DNA of 58,954 nucleotides. Source: Fidelibacterota bacterium (GTDB taxonomy: Bacteria; Fidelibacterota; Fidelibacteria; Fidelibacterales; Fidelibacteraceae). The translations under genes and the position numbers were made by a program. The stretch spans positions 1 through 58,954 of the forward strand of contig JAQVTR010000006.1 in assembly GCA_028699915.1 (NCBI GenBank), given 5' to 3'. The notes beneath the pieces were generated by a model. That model did not search any database. It was not told the DNA's origin and saw only the letters and a list, made by a program, of their open reading frames with translations. Positions 26,989 to 35,888 of this stretch are shown here, one piece after another. Every line of letters begins with the position of its first letter. The first letter of the stretch is position 1.

Positions 26989-28761
26989 ATGCACCAGGAA
27001 TCGAAAAACAACATCAACAAATACCGTCTTCTTACGATCATTATTCTTGCCGTTTTGCTTTTTGGGATTCTCGTCATTCGTTTTTTCGACCTCCAGATCA
27101 TTCGGCATGCGAGCTTCCGCAGCCAGGCAATGGGGAACATGCTGAACCGGACCGATATTGCCGCGCCGCGCGGGCTGGTTTACGACCGGGACGGGCGAAA
27201 GCTGATTTATAACATTCCTTCCTACAATCTGGTGGTTTATCCCGACCTGATCCGCCAGCACCCCCAAACCTGGCAAAAGCTTTCGGAAATCTGTAAGGTT
27301 CCGGTCAGCACCCTTCAGGAAAACATGAAGCGTAACCAGGTCGGCGCCTACCGCCCCGCCGTTGTTCAGAGGAACATCGATTTTAAGACCAACACCTGCA
27401 TCAATGAAAATATTCTGGATCTGCCCGGAGTGGAGGTGGTATTTGACCCCGTCCGCGAGTACCTGAACGATATAAAAAGCGGGAATATTCTGGGCTACAC
27501 CGCACCTATCCGGGCAAGGGATTTTTATACATACAGCCAGGAGGGATACAAACCCGGCGACTTCGTCGGCTATGACGGCATCGAAAAGCAATATGAACAT
27601 TTACTGAAAGGGGAGCGCGGTTACCGTTATAAGCAGGTCAATGCCGTCGGTAAGCCCCTGAACGATCGGGCTTATGAACAGATCAACCCCAAACCCGGCG
27701 ATGCACTGTATCTTACCATCGACAGCCGTCTGCAGGCGGAAGCGGAATCCCTGATGAGCATACACAATGGCGCAGCAGTATTGATGAACTACGAGAACGG
27801 CGAGATCATTGCCGCCGTTTCCTCGCCGGGTTACGATCCGGACCTCTTCAACGAAAGCCTGACCCAGGCGCAATGGGATTCCATCAGCCAGGATAAACGT
27901 ATTCCGCTCTTTAACCGCGTGATCCGCGGGCAATATCCGGCAGGTTCCATCTATAAAATGATAGCCGCGATCGCAGCTTTGGAAAAAGGGGTCATCACCC
28001 CGCAGACCCAGTTTGAGTGCACGGGTATCTATGCGCTTGGCGGCCGCGAATATCGCTGTTCCCATGTGCATGGAATGGAAGACCTGAATGAGGCGATCGC
28101 CCATTCCTGTAATATTTATTTTTATAACGTAATCCTGGAACTGGGAGTGGACGACTGGTGCTATTTTCAAAAAAAACTGGGATTCGGAGAATTGACCGGG
28201 ATCGATCTGCCGGGTGAACTTCCCGGGATCGCTCCGGACCGGGATTTTTTAGATCGTCAGTACGGCCGCCGGAAATGGTGGAAAGGCACCTGGCTGAATA
28301 TGGTGATCGGTCAGGGGGATGTCCTGATAACCCCGATGCAGGCACTGCGCTATACCGCCATTCTGGCAACCCGGGGAAAAGACCCGAAACCGCACCTGCT
28401 CAAGGCCGTGCATTCTACAAAAACGAAAACAATGGAGTATCCCGAATACCCGGTTCACCGTATCGAAGGCATTGCCGAAAGTACATGGATGGAGATCGAA
28501 AGCGGCATGATGAATGCCGTACAGACCAACTGGGGAACGGGGCGGACCGCCAATGTGCCCGGACTGAATATGTGCGGAAAGACCGGGACCGCACAAAATC
28601 CGCACGGAGAAGCGCACGCCTGGTTTATCGGTTATTCCAAACGGAAAGATTTCCCTTATGCCGTCGCTGTCTTTGTTGAACATGGTATGGGGGGAAGCGA
28701 TACGGCCGCCCCCGTTGCGGGAAAACTTCTGAAAGCCTGGTATTATTTGAGAACGTCATGA
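26989..28761 (+). CDS. mrdA: Penicillin-binding protein 2 (elongasome transpeptidase)
   Basis: This 590-residue class B PBP has a membrane anchor (about 12-32), a pedestal/dimerisation domain (APRGLVYDRDGRKL; YLNDIKSGNILGYTAPI) and a transpeptidase domain with Ser320-x-x-Lys323 (AGSIYKM), SCN at 373-375 and KTGT from Lys531. It cross-links lateral-wall peptidoglycan with RodA. A GTG at 26965 is possible, but the run AAGGGGGG (26973-26980) lies 8 nt before ATG 26989, which fixes the start. The last base pairs overlap rodA (ATGA). Confidence 0.97.
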   Translation: MHQESKNNINKYRLLTIIILAVLLFGILVIRFFDLQIIRHASFRSQAMGNMLNRTDIAAPRGLVYDRDGRKLIYNIPSYNLVVYPDLIRQHPQTWQKLSEICKVPVSTLQENMKRNQVGAYRPAVVQRNIDFKTNTCINENILDLPGVEVVFDPVREYLNDIKSGNILGYTAPIRARDFYTYSQEGYKPGDFVGYDGIEKQYEHLLKGERGYRYKQVNAVGKPLNDRAYEQINPKPGDALYLTIDSRLQAEAESLMSIHNGAAVLMNYENGEIIAAVSSPGYDPDLFNESLTQAQWDSISQDKRIPLFNRVIRGQYPAGSIYKMIAAIAALEKGVITPQTQFECTGIYALGGREYRCSHVHGMEDLNEAIAHSCNIYFYNVILELGVDDWCYFQKKLGFGELTGIDLPGELPGIAPDRDFLDRQYGRRKWWKGTWLNMVIGQGDVLITPMQALRYTAILATRGKDPKPHLLKAVHSTKTKTMEYPEYPVHRIEGIAESTWMEIESGMMNAVQTNWGTGRTANVPGLNMCGKTGTAQNPHGEAHAWFIGYSKRKDFPYAVAVFVEHGMGGSDTAAPVAGKLLKAWYYLRTS

Positions 28762-29984
28762 GATTCAAAGATTTTTTTAGCCTGAAATTTTCCCAGATCG
28801 ACGTCAGTACGCTGGTGCTGGTATTTGTTCTGAGCGCCTTCGGACTGGTGGCCATCTACAGTGCAAGCTACTTTGTGGGCTCGGAATCGAATATGCAGTA
28901 TTTCTGGAAACAGATGCTGGGTCTTGTCGGCGGACTTCTGATGCTGATCGTTCTTTTCTCCCTGCGGAAGAGTTTCTTGCTCAGCTATGCGGAAGTGCTC
29001 TATCTGACCGGCATCGGTCTGCTGATCATTCCCTTTATCCTTTCACTGATCGGCTATGGAACGACACGCTGGATCAACCTGGGCATCTTCCAGATCCAGC
29101 CATCGGAATATATGAAGTTTCTTCTGATCATCATGCTGGCCAAGGTCTTCAGCGAGAACCGGCGGTCGCCGGACAATTTCGGATACGTATTTTATCCCCT
29201 GATCATTCTGTTGCTTCCGGCCGGACTGGTCTTTATTCAGCCGGATCTGGGAACGACGCTGATCTACATTGTTGTGTTTGCCGTCATGCTTTTTGCCAGC
29301 GGTTACCGGCTTTATTATATTTTTCTCCTTCTGGTGCCTTTTATTACCATGCTGGCGGCTTTCAGCAGCTGGGTTTTCCTGGTTTGGGGTCTGCTTCTGG
29401 CGCTGGTCATTTTTCTGAACAATAAGAACGTGATATTCTCTGTCGGCATGTTCCTTGGCAACGTATTAGTCGGCGTGCTGACGCCCTATTTCTGGGGCAT
29501 CATCAAGCCCTATCAGCAGCGGCGTATTCTTACCATGCTGGATCCGCGCCTGGACCCGATGGGCGCTGGCTATCAGGTTATCCAGTCGCAGATCGCCATC
29601 GGATCCGGCGGCCTGAACGGGAAAGGATTCTTGCAGGGAACCCAGTCACATTTGAATTTTCTTCCCGAACAGCACACCGATTTTATTTTTTCGGTCATTT
29701 CGGAGGAATTCGGCTTTATCGGGGTCAGTGTGATCCTGTTCATTTACTGCTTTCTTATCATCCGCTGGCTGCGTATGGCCGGTTTGGCGAAAAGCAGCTT
29801 TTCCGCCATGCTCATCATCGGCGGCACCGCCGCACTGCTTGCCCATATCCTGATCAATGTCGGCATGACGGTCGGACTCCTGCCGGTTACCGGCAAACCG
29901 CTGCCCTTTATCTCCTACGGCGGCAGCTTTCTGATGACAAGCTTTGGGCTGGTGGGATTGCTGCTGAATGGGAACGCAGAATAG
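28758..29984 (+). CDS. rodA: Rod-shape SEDS glycosyltransferase RodA
   Basis: This 408-residue polytopic protein of the SEDS family polymerises peptidoglycan glycan strands together with PBP2. Recognisable stretches are FGLVAIYSASYFVG, TTRWINLGIFQIQPSEYMK, FIQPDLGTTLIY and the C-terminal TGKPLPFISYGGSFL. About ten membrane spans are expected. Its start overlaps the mrdA stop by four bases, so the two subunits are translationally coupled. It is the last gene of the shape operon. Confidence 0.97.
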   Translation: MRFKDFFSLKFSQIDVSTLVLVFVLSAFGLVAIYSASYFVGSESNMQYFWKQMLGLVGGLLMLIVLFSLRKSFLLSYAEVLYLTGIGLLIIPFILSLIGYGTTRWINLGIFQIQPSEYMKFLLIIMLAKVFSENRRSPDNFGYVFYPLIILLLPAGLVFIQPDLGTTLIYIVVFAVMLFASGYRLYYIFLLLVPFITMLAAFSSWVFLVWGLLLALVIFLNNKNVIFSVGMFLGNVLVGVLTPYFWGIIKPYQQRRILTMLDPRLDPMGAGYQVIQSQIAIGSGGLNGKGFLQGTQSHLNFLPEQHTDFIFSVISEEFGFIGVSVILFIYCFLIIRWLRMAGLAKSSFSAMLIIGGTAALLAHILINVGMTVGLLPVTGKPLPFISYGGSFLMTSFGLVGLLLNGNAE

Positions 29985-30002
29985 CATTTATAGACAGAAT
30001 CA

Positions 30003-30028
30003 TCCGCCTTCGTCAAGACTTCGGCGGA
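30003..30028. repeat. Imperfect palindrome in the rodA-smpB spacer
   Basis: TCCGCC (30003-30008) and GGCGGA (30023-30028) are the arms; the inner GTC/GAC also pairs with an AA loop. No T run follows. The shape is like that of dispersed REP-type palindromes, but only one copy is in this window. Confidence 0.45.
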
Positions 30029-30070
30029 CACAGCAGGATGTATAGGATAGTTTTCAGATCTCATATAATA

Positions 30071-30150
30071 TCAACAAATCAACAGATCAACAAATCAACA
30101 TTCACCTCGACACCTCGACATCTCGACACCTCAACATCTCGACACCTCGA
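30071..30150. repeat. Octamer tandem array (ten 8-bp units)
   Basis: Ten exact-period 8-bp units: TCAACAAA, TCAACAGA, TCAACAAA, TCAACATT, then CACCTCGA twice, CATCTCGA, CACCTCAA, CATCTCGA and CACCTCGA. It fills most of the 222-nt spacer between rodA and smpB. A related array on the opposite strand is at 43261-43380. Confidence 0.9.
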
Positions 30151-30171
30151 CATTCTTTAAGCAATTTCGGC

Positions 30172-30200
30172 TTCTCATTCCTGCCGAACTTCCTTATATT
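30172..30200 (+). promoter_or_regulatory. Possible promoter giving a leaderless smpB transcript
   Basis: TTCTCA (30172-30177), 17 bp, TATATT (30195-30200). With usual spacing the first transcribed base would be about 30207, the A of the smpB ATG. No Shine-Dalgarno sequence is seen before that ATG. Confidence 0.4.
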
Positions 30201-30206
30201 CTTTTC

Positions 30207-30650
30207 ATGGAAAAAGTGATACTGCAAAACCGCAAAGCCTGGCACGACTACCATATTCTTGAAAAGATCGAGACCGGCATTGTTTTGCACGGAATGGAAG
30301 TCAAGGCGATCCGCGAAGGCAAGATCAATATCCGCGAGGCGTATTGCAACATCCACGATGACGAAATGTTTTTGGTTCAGGCGCATATTTCGCCCTATTC
30401 ACATGCCGGTTACGAACAGCTGGATCCGGTCCGGCCGCGCAAGTTGCTGCTGCACCGCAAAGAGATCCGACGTCTGCGAAAAAAACGCGAAGAGCAGCAT
30501 CTGACCCTGGTTCCGCTGTCGCTGTACTGGTCCGGAAACCATATCAAGGTCGAGATTGGCCTGGCAAAGGGCAAAAAGATCTTCGACAAGCGGCAGAGCA
30601 TTGCCGAACGTGATGAAAAACGCAATATGGAACGCAGTATGAAACACTGA
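30207..30650 (+). CDS. smpB: SsrA-binding protein SmpB
   Basis: This 147-residue protein binds tmRNA and delivers it to stalled ribosomes. The family sequence is plain: NRKAWHDYHILEKIETGIVL, GMEVKAIREGKINIREAY, and the basic C-terminal tail KGKKIFDKRQSIAERD. The length is normal. The ATG has no Shine-Dalgarno sequence but a -10-like TATATT just upstream. It is followed after 16 nt by tyrS. The ssrA RNA gene itself is not seen in the window. Confidence 0.96.
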   Translation: MEKVILQNRKAWHDYHILEKIETGIVLHGMEVKAIREGKINIREAYCNIHDDEMFLVQAHISPYSHAGYEQLDPVRPRKLLLHRKEIRRLRKKREEQHLTLVPLSLYWSGNHIKVEIGLAKGKKIFDKRQSIAERDEKRNMERSMKH

Positions 30651-30666
30651 GATAAAGGAGTATTCC

Positions 30667-31881
30667 ATGCATCGGTTTCCACCGCTGAATGAACAGATGG
30701 ACCTGATCCGTGAGGGGGCGGAAGAGATCATCCCGGAAGAGGAACTCGTTAAAAAAATTGAAAACAGCATTCGGACCGGCACTGCGCTGCGGGTCAAGCT
30801 GGGCGCCGATCCCAGCCGCCCCGATCTGCATATCGGCCATGCCGTGGTTTTGGGCAAAATGCGCCAGTTTCAGGATCTGGGCCACCGGGCTGTCCTGATT
30901 ATCGGTGACTTTACCGCCATGATCGGGGATCCCAGTGGCAGGAATAAAACCCGGCCCGCGCTCAGTCTTGAAGAAACCCGCGAGAATGCCCATTCCTATT
31001 TTGAACAGGCAGGTGTTATTCTGGAGCGCAATAAACTGGAGATCCGCTACAATTCCGAATGGCTGGATCCCCTGAATTTTCGTGACGTGATCGCACTTTC
31101 GGCGTTCTATACGGTCGCCCGCATGCTGGAACGCGATGACTTTGCAAAACGCTACCAAAGCGGCCAGCCCATCTCGATGCATGAACTTATGTATCCGCTG
31201 GCGCAGGCTTACGACAGTGTTGCCGTCCGTTCGGACATCGAACTCGGCGGCACGGACCAGAAATTTAACCTGCTGGTCGGCCGCGACATTCAGCGCGAAT
31301 ATGGCCAGGAAGCCCAGGTGATCCTGACCATGCCCATTCTGGAGGGACTGGACGGCAAGGAAAAGATGTCCAAATCGCTGGACAATTACATCGGTATTAC
31401 GGAATCCCCGGAAAGCATGTACGGCAAGACTCTGTCCATCGGCGACGATAGGATCATCCGCTATTTCAAGCTGGTGACCGGCCTTTCCTCCGAAAAGATC
31501 CGTGCTTATGAAAAAGCCCTGAAAGAAGGCGAGAATCCCCGGAATGTCAAACATGAACTGGCCTGGCATCTGGTTCGGCGTTATCACGACGCCGGTGCCG
31601 CCGACCGTGCACGCGAACATTTCAATACCGTGTTTGTCAACAAGGAAGTGCCGGACGACATTCCCGAATATCACTGTGCAGAAACGGAAATATTGATTGC
31701 AAAACTGATGCTGGAAAGCGGGCTTTGCACGTCCGGCGGCGAAGCCAAGCGCCTGATCGCCCAGGGCGGCGTCTATCTGAACGGAAATCGTATCGGTTCA
31801 CCTGTGGAGCCGCTGCGGATCCGGGACGGCGATATCTTGAAAGTGGGGAAACGGAAATTTCTAAAACTCCGAGTAGACTGA
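30667..31881 (+). CDS. tyrS: Tyrosyl-tRNA synthetase
   Basis: This 404-residue class I synthetase has HIGH at residues 55-58 (PDLHIGHAV), tyrosine-pocket residues near YPLAQAYDSV and GGTDQKFNLL, KMSKS at 233-237, and a C-terminal S4 RNA-binding domain (about 340-404, SGGEAKRLIAQGGVYLNG). It is of the longer TyrRS type (TyrZ-like) with the KMSKS form. AAAGGAG sits at good distance before the ATG. tilS starts 20 nt downstream. Confidence 0.97.
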   Translation: MHRFPPLNEQMDLIREGAEEIIPEEELVKKIENSIRTGTALRVKLGADPSRPDLHIGHAVVLGKMRQFQDLGHRAVLIIGDFTAMIGDPSGRNKTRPALSLEETRENAHSYFEQAGVILERNKLEIRYNSEWLDPLNFRDVIALSAFYTVARMLERDDFAKRYQSGQPISMHELMYPLAQAYDSVAVRSDIELGGTDQKFNLLVGRDIQREYGQEAQVILTMPILEGLDGKEKMSKSLDNYIGITESPESMYGKTLSIGDDRIIRYFKLVTGLSSEKIRAYEKALKEGENPRNVKHELAWHLVRRYHDAGAADRAREHFNTVFVNKEVPDDIPEYHCAETEILIAKLMLESGLCTSGGEAKRLIAQGGVYLNGNRIGSPVEPLRIRDGDILKVGKRKFLKLRVD

Positions 31882-31901
31882 AAATCCCTAAAGGTGTTTC
31901 T

Positions 31902-33290
31902 ATGAAATGGTCCCGGCTGGCACAAAGCGTAAATCAGACTCTGCTGCATCACGCGCTTGCCCGCAAGCGGGACCGTCTTGTGCTTGCCGTTTCCGGCGGG
32001 CTGGACAGTGTGGTACTGCTGCACCTGATGCTGGAACTGCAGCCGGCCTGGGAATGGGAGCTGATCCTGGGACATATCGATCACGGTTTGCGACCGTCAG
32101 CGGATCCGCAGGAATCCGCATTCTGCCGTGCACTGGCCGAGGCACACTGCTTGCCTTATCTGGAAGAAAAACTTAAGCTGATGCAGAAATCCGCGCAGCA
32201 ATCTGCAGGACATCGGGGTACTGAAGCCCTGGCCCGCGAACGGCGTTATGCCGTTTTTGAAAAATGGGTAAAGGATTGCCGTGCAGACGCCCTGATGACG
32301 GGGCACCATGCCGGTGATCAGGCGGAAACCATCCTGTACCGCATGCTTACCGGAGCGGGAATAGCGGGACTTCAGGGTATCCCGCGGAAGCGCGGCATTT
32401 ACCGAAGGCCGCTGCTGGACATCCCGCGCAGCGAATTGCAGCGTTACGCTACGGAACACGATCTGAAATATTGCGAAGATATCAGCAACCGCGATCAGCG
32501 CTTTGTCCGGAATCGTATTCGCCACCGCCTCATGCCCCTTCTTGCCGAACTCGGGTTCCGGAATGCCGAAAATGCGCTTGCCGCCTCCGCGGCGTCACTG
32601 GAAAGCGCAGCGGAAACCCGGGAACATTATACGGCCGAATTGAAAGCCGAAGCGCTAAAAAAGGAAGCTTCTGCTCTCCGCCTCGATCTTGTCCCTTACC
32701 GCAGGGCTTCAGACGCGGTGCAGCGGGCGCTTTTGCAGGAATTCTTTACGGAACATCTCAGTCGCCGGCAGGCGGAGCAACTGCAGCGGTTTATCCTGAA
32801 TGCGGAGTGCGGGCGGACAACCCGCCTTCAAGGTCGGCGCTTTATCAAAGAACGCGATGCACTGATCTGCGACGCTCAAAGCGAGGAAACGGATCCGCTT
32901 GAAATAAAGATCGCAGATTCCGCCACCATCCGGATTCCGCAGGGTAAGCTGCAGGTGCGGGCGATATCTGCAGATCGTGCTTTACTTTCCGGGGACCCGC
33001 ACAGCGCCTGCTTTTCACCGAAGATACTCAGCAAGACATTGCGTATCCGCTCCTGGCGGGACGGTGACCGCATGCGTCTCTTCGGGCGGGGAGAGTATAA
33101 AAAACTCAGCGACATCCTGAAAGACGAAAAGGTACCCGCAAGCATAAAAAAAACGTACCCGCTTGTCCTGATTGATGATACCATTGTCTGGATCCCCGGC
33201 GTAAAACGCTCCGGCGAATACATCCTTGAAAAAGAAGATAAAGATTGCGTAATGATCACCTATACAAAATCCGGAGAAAATCATGATTAA
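31902..33290 (+). CDS. tilS: tRNA(Ile)-lysidine synthetase
   Basis: This 462-residue enzyme modifies C34 of tRNA-Ile(CAU) to lysidine. The PP-loop ATP motif SGGLDS is at residues 31-36, followed by the family motifs HIDHGLR, TGHHAGDQAETILYRMLTGAG and RNRIRHRLMP. The C-terminal domain includes RIRSWRDGDRMRLFG and KEKVPASIKKTYPLV-like sequence. ATG 31902 follows AAGGTG at 31891-31896; upstream extension into tyrS in the same frame is open but has no ribosome site. It overlaps hpt by 8 nt, giving the widely conserved tilS-hpt-ftsH order. Confidence 0.95.
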   Translation: MKWSRLAQSVNQTLLHHALARKRDRLVLAVSGGLDSVVLLHLMLELQPAWEWELILGHIDHGLRPSADPQESAFCRALAEAHCLPYLEEKLKLMQKSAQQSAGHRGTEALARERRYAVFEKWVKDCRADALMTGHHAGDQAETILYRMLTGAGIAGLQGIPRKRGIYRRPLLDIPRSELQRYATEHDLKYCEDISNRDQRFVRNRIRHRLMPLLAELGFRNAENALAASAASLESAAETREHYTAELKAEALKKEASALRLDLVPYRRASDAVQRALLQEFFTEHLSRRQAEQLQRFILNAECGRTTRLQGRRFIKERDALICDAQSEETDPLEIKIADSATIRIPQGKLQVRAISADRALLSGDPHSACFSPKILSKTLRIRSWRDGDRMRLFGRGEYKKLSDILKDEKVPASIKKTYPLVLIDDTIVWIPGVKRSGEYILEKEDKDCVMITYTKSGENHD

Positions 33291-33861
33291 GAAAACATTG
33301 ACACTGGAATACGGCGGCGAATTCGACGGCGAAGTCCTGGACTTGCTCATTTCGGAAGAAGAGATCCAGGAACGCGTAAAACAGATAGCGCGACAGATTT
33401 CCGCAGATTATGAAAAACGCAGCAAACCCCCCATCATGATCGGCGTGCTGAACGGCAGTTTTTATTTTATGGCGGACCTTTTGCGGGCGATGAGCATTGA
33501 GGCCGAAATGGATTTTATTAAAATTTCCTCTTACCACAAGATCAGTTCCAGCGGGACCATCCGCCTTATCAAGGACATCAGCGCCGATATTAGCAACCGC
33601 GATGTTATCCTGGTCGAAGATATCATCGATACCGGACTCTCCATCAATTTTCTTCGCAACCATTTTCTGAACAGCCGTCCCGCCTCCGTGTGCGTGATCA
33701 CTTTGCTGTATAAGCGTGAGATTACCCAGGTGGATGTGGAGCCCGAATATGTGGGCTTTGAGATCCCCGATAAATTCGTGGTCGGCTATGGCCTGGATAT
33801 TGACCAGCAATACCGGCGTCTGCGGGACATTTTTGCTATGGATATGCATAAAAAGCCATAA
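33283..33861 (+). CDS. hpt: Hypoxanthine phosphoribosyltransferase
   Basis: This 192-residue purine-salvage enzyme joins hypoxanthine or guanine to PRPP. The PRPP loop is VILVEDIIDTGLS at about 108-120, with GVLNGSFYFMADL earlier (pyrophosphate contact loop) and FVVGYGLDIDQQYRRL at the C-terminus (base recognition and flexible end). The start codon lies inside the tilS end, and ftsH follows after 57 nt. Confidence 0.95.
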   Translation: MIKKTLTLEYGGEFDGEVLDLLISEEEIQERVKQIARQISADYEKRSKPPIMIGVLNGSFYFMADLLRAMSIEAEMDFIKISSYHKISSSGTIRLIKDISADISNRDVILVEDIIDTGLSINFLRNHFLNSRPASVCVITLLYKREITQVDVEPEYVGFEIPDKFVVGYGLDIDQQYRRLRDIFAMDMHKKP

Positions 33862-33887
33862 AAAAGGAACCTTATCCTGTAAATGTT

Positions 33888-33898
33888 TAGTATATTAA
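33888..33898 (+). promoter_or_regulatory. Possible -10 element before ftsH
   Basis: TAGTATATTAA, identical to the 11-mer before tRNA-Thr (24575-24585). A start near 33903 would leave a 16-nt leader containing AAAGGAG (33907-33913). It suggests an internal promoter for ftsH. Confidence 0.35.
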
Positions 33899-33918
33899 AA
33901 GGCTGTAAAGGAGATTTT

Positions 33919-35874
33919 ATGTACAAGGCCTTTTTTAACGGACCGGACGGGAGTCCCGAAAATAAACCTCCCCGCAGGCCCGAACCGGGGAAAGGACCCG
34001 AATTTCCGGGACCGGTAAAGGTTCCCAAGACGCCGCTGATCTGGATCGGACTGGTCATTGTTCTGCTGATCATGGCGCAAATCTTTGGAAATGCCGGGTC
34101 TTCGGACGAAAAAAAACTGACCTATACCCAGTTCCGTCAGTTTCTGGAAGAAAGAAAGATCGAGAGCGGGATCCTGGAAGGAACGACCTTGTCCGGAAAA
34201 TTCAAGGAACCCCTGGTGGAATACGTAAACGGACGCGAGGTGGAATATCCCGGCTATCGGGTGACCATACTGCATTTGGATACGGAACTTTTAAAACAAT
34301 GGGACGACGCCGGGCTGAAATACGAGTTCAAGGAGCAGACGGTCGGCTTTAAAGATATTCTTATCAACATTCTTCCCTGGATCGTGATCATCGCGGTGTG
34401 GATCTTTATCATGCGCCGTATGGCCGGGAACCGGAACGGTGGAAGCGGCGGCATATTCTCCTTTGGCAATACCAATCCGGCCAAAAAATTCAACCCGGAG
34501 AATTCCAAGATCACCTTTGAGGATGTTGCCGGCTGCAATGAGGCAAAAGAGGAATTGGAGGAGATCATTGAGTTTTTAAAAAACCCGGAACGTTTTCAGC
34601 GCCTGGGCGGAAGGATACCGCGCGGCGCATTGCTGCTGGGTCCTCCCGGCACCGGCAAAACCTTGCTGGCCAAAGCGGTTGCAGGGGAAGCCAAGGTGCC
34701 TTTTTACAGCATATCCGGCGCGGATTTTGTGGAAATGTTTGTCGGAGTCGGCGCAAGCCGGGTCCGCGGACTTTTTGAACAGGCGCTGAAGAACTCGCCT
34801 TCCATCGTATTTATCGATGAGATTGACGCTGTGGGGCGCCAGCGCGGTACCGGACTTGGAGGCGGTCACGATGAGCGGGAACAGACCCTGAATCAATTGC
34901 TTGTTCAGATGGACGGTTTCGATTCCGATGCCAGCGTGATCGTGATTGCCGCGACCAACCGCCCCGACATTCTGGACTCTGCCTTGCTGCGCCCCGGGCG
35001 CTTTGACCGCCAGATCGTGGTGGATGTCCCGGATGCACTGGGCCGTGAAGGCATTCTGAAAGTTCACACTAAAAATATCAAAATGGCGCCGAATGTCAAT
35101 TTGAAGATACTGGCAAAAGGCACGCCCGGCATGGTGGGCGCCGATCTGGCAAACCTGGTAAATGAAGCCGCCCTGCTTGCCGCACGCAAAAACCATAAAT
35201 CCGTAACAATGAAAGATCTGGAAGAGGCGAAGGACAAGGTAATGATGGGCACTGAACGGCGCTCCATGATCCTCAGCGACAACGACAAACTGATTACGGC
35301 CATTCACGAAGCCGGACACGCGCTGGTCGGCCTGATGCTGCCGGACGCCGATCCCGTGCACAAGGTTACCATTATTCCCCGCGGCCGGGCGCTGGGCGTA
35401 ACGCACATGCTTCCCGAAACGGACAAATACAATTACAGTAAAAGATATATCAATGCCCAGCTTCAGGTCATGATGGGCGGCCGTGTCGCCGAAGAGCTGA
35501 TGAACAACGATATTACCACCGGCGCCAGCAATGACATTGAACGCGCGACCGACCTGGCTCGCCGAATGGTCTGTGAATGGGGTATGAGCGATGAGCTGGG
35601 TGTCACTGCATTTGGGTCCAATCCGCATGAACTCTTTATCGGCCGGGATTTCGGTACGACCAAAAATTACAGCGAGGCCACGGCGCAAAAGATCGATCAA
35701 GAAGTGCAGCGCATTGTCAGCGCCGCTCATGAAGGTGCAAAAGCCGTGCTGAAAGAATACTTTAGCACATTGAAAAAGATCTCGGACGCCCTGCTGGAAA
35801 AAGAATCCCTGGACCGCGAGCAGCTGGAAGCGATCCTTGTGGCAGAAGGGGTCGAAGCAAAGAAAAAATCATAG
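33919..35874 (+). CDS. ftsH: ATP-dependent zinc metalloprotease FtsH
   Basis: This 651-residue membrane protease degrades unassembled and regulatory proteins. It has a proline-rich cytoplasmic start, membrane spans at about 39-58 and 150-170, Walker A GPPGTGKT at 241-248, Walker [10 protein letters not shown], the second region of homology ([18 protein letters not shown]), and the zinc motif HEAGH at 463-467. The start is set at ATG 33919 because AAAGGAG lies five nt upstream; an ATG at 33883 is in frame but would place that site inside the gene. folP follows after 14 nt. Confidence 0.97.
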   Translation: MYKAFFNGPDGSPENKPPRRPEPGKGPEFPGPVKVPKTPLIWIGLVIVLLIMAQIFGNAGSSDEKKLTYTQFRQFLEERKIESGILEGTTLSGKFKEPLVEYVNGREVEYPGYRVTILHLDTELLKQWDDAGLKYEFKEQTVGFKDILINILPWIVIIAVWIFIMRRMAGNRNGGSGGIFSFGNTNPAKKFNPENSKITFEDVAGCNEAKEELEEIIEFLKNPERFQRLGGRIPRGALLLGPPGTGKTLLAKAVAGEAKVPFYSISGADFVEMFVGVGASRVRGLFEQALKNSPSIVFIDEIDAVGRQRGTGLGGGHDEREQTLNQLLVQMDGFDSDASVIVIAATNRPDILDSALLRPGRFDRQIVVDVPDALGREGILKVHTKNIKMAPNVNLKILAKGTPGMVGADLANLVNEAALLAARKNHKSVTMKDLEEAKDKVMMGTERRSMILSDNDKLITAIHEAGHALVGLMLPDADPVHKVTIIPRGRALGVTHMLPETDKYNYSKRYINAQLQVMMGGRVAEELMNNDITTGASNDIERATDLARRMVCEWGMSDELGVTAFGSNPHELFIGRDFGTTKNYSEATAQKIDQEVQRIVSAAHEGAKAVLKEYFSTLKKISDALLEKESLDREQLEAILVAEGVEAKKKS

Positions 35875-35888
35875 CTCTTTGATAGAAA

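Noticed and set aside
30071-30150. Possible CRISPR array
   Set aside because: Units are 8 bp in direct contact with no spacers, and no cas genes are nearby.
31725-31901. N-terminal extension of TilS into tyrS
   Set aside because: The frame is open, but ATG 31902 has AAGGTG at good distance and the protein then has normal TilS length.
33883-33918. Earlier ATG for FtsH at 33883
   Set aside because: The ribosome site AAAGGAG (33907-33913) would lie inside the gene, and a candidate -10 overlaps the region.
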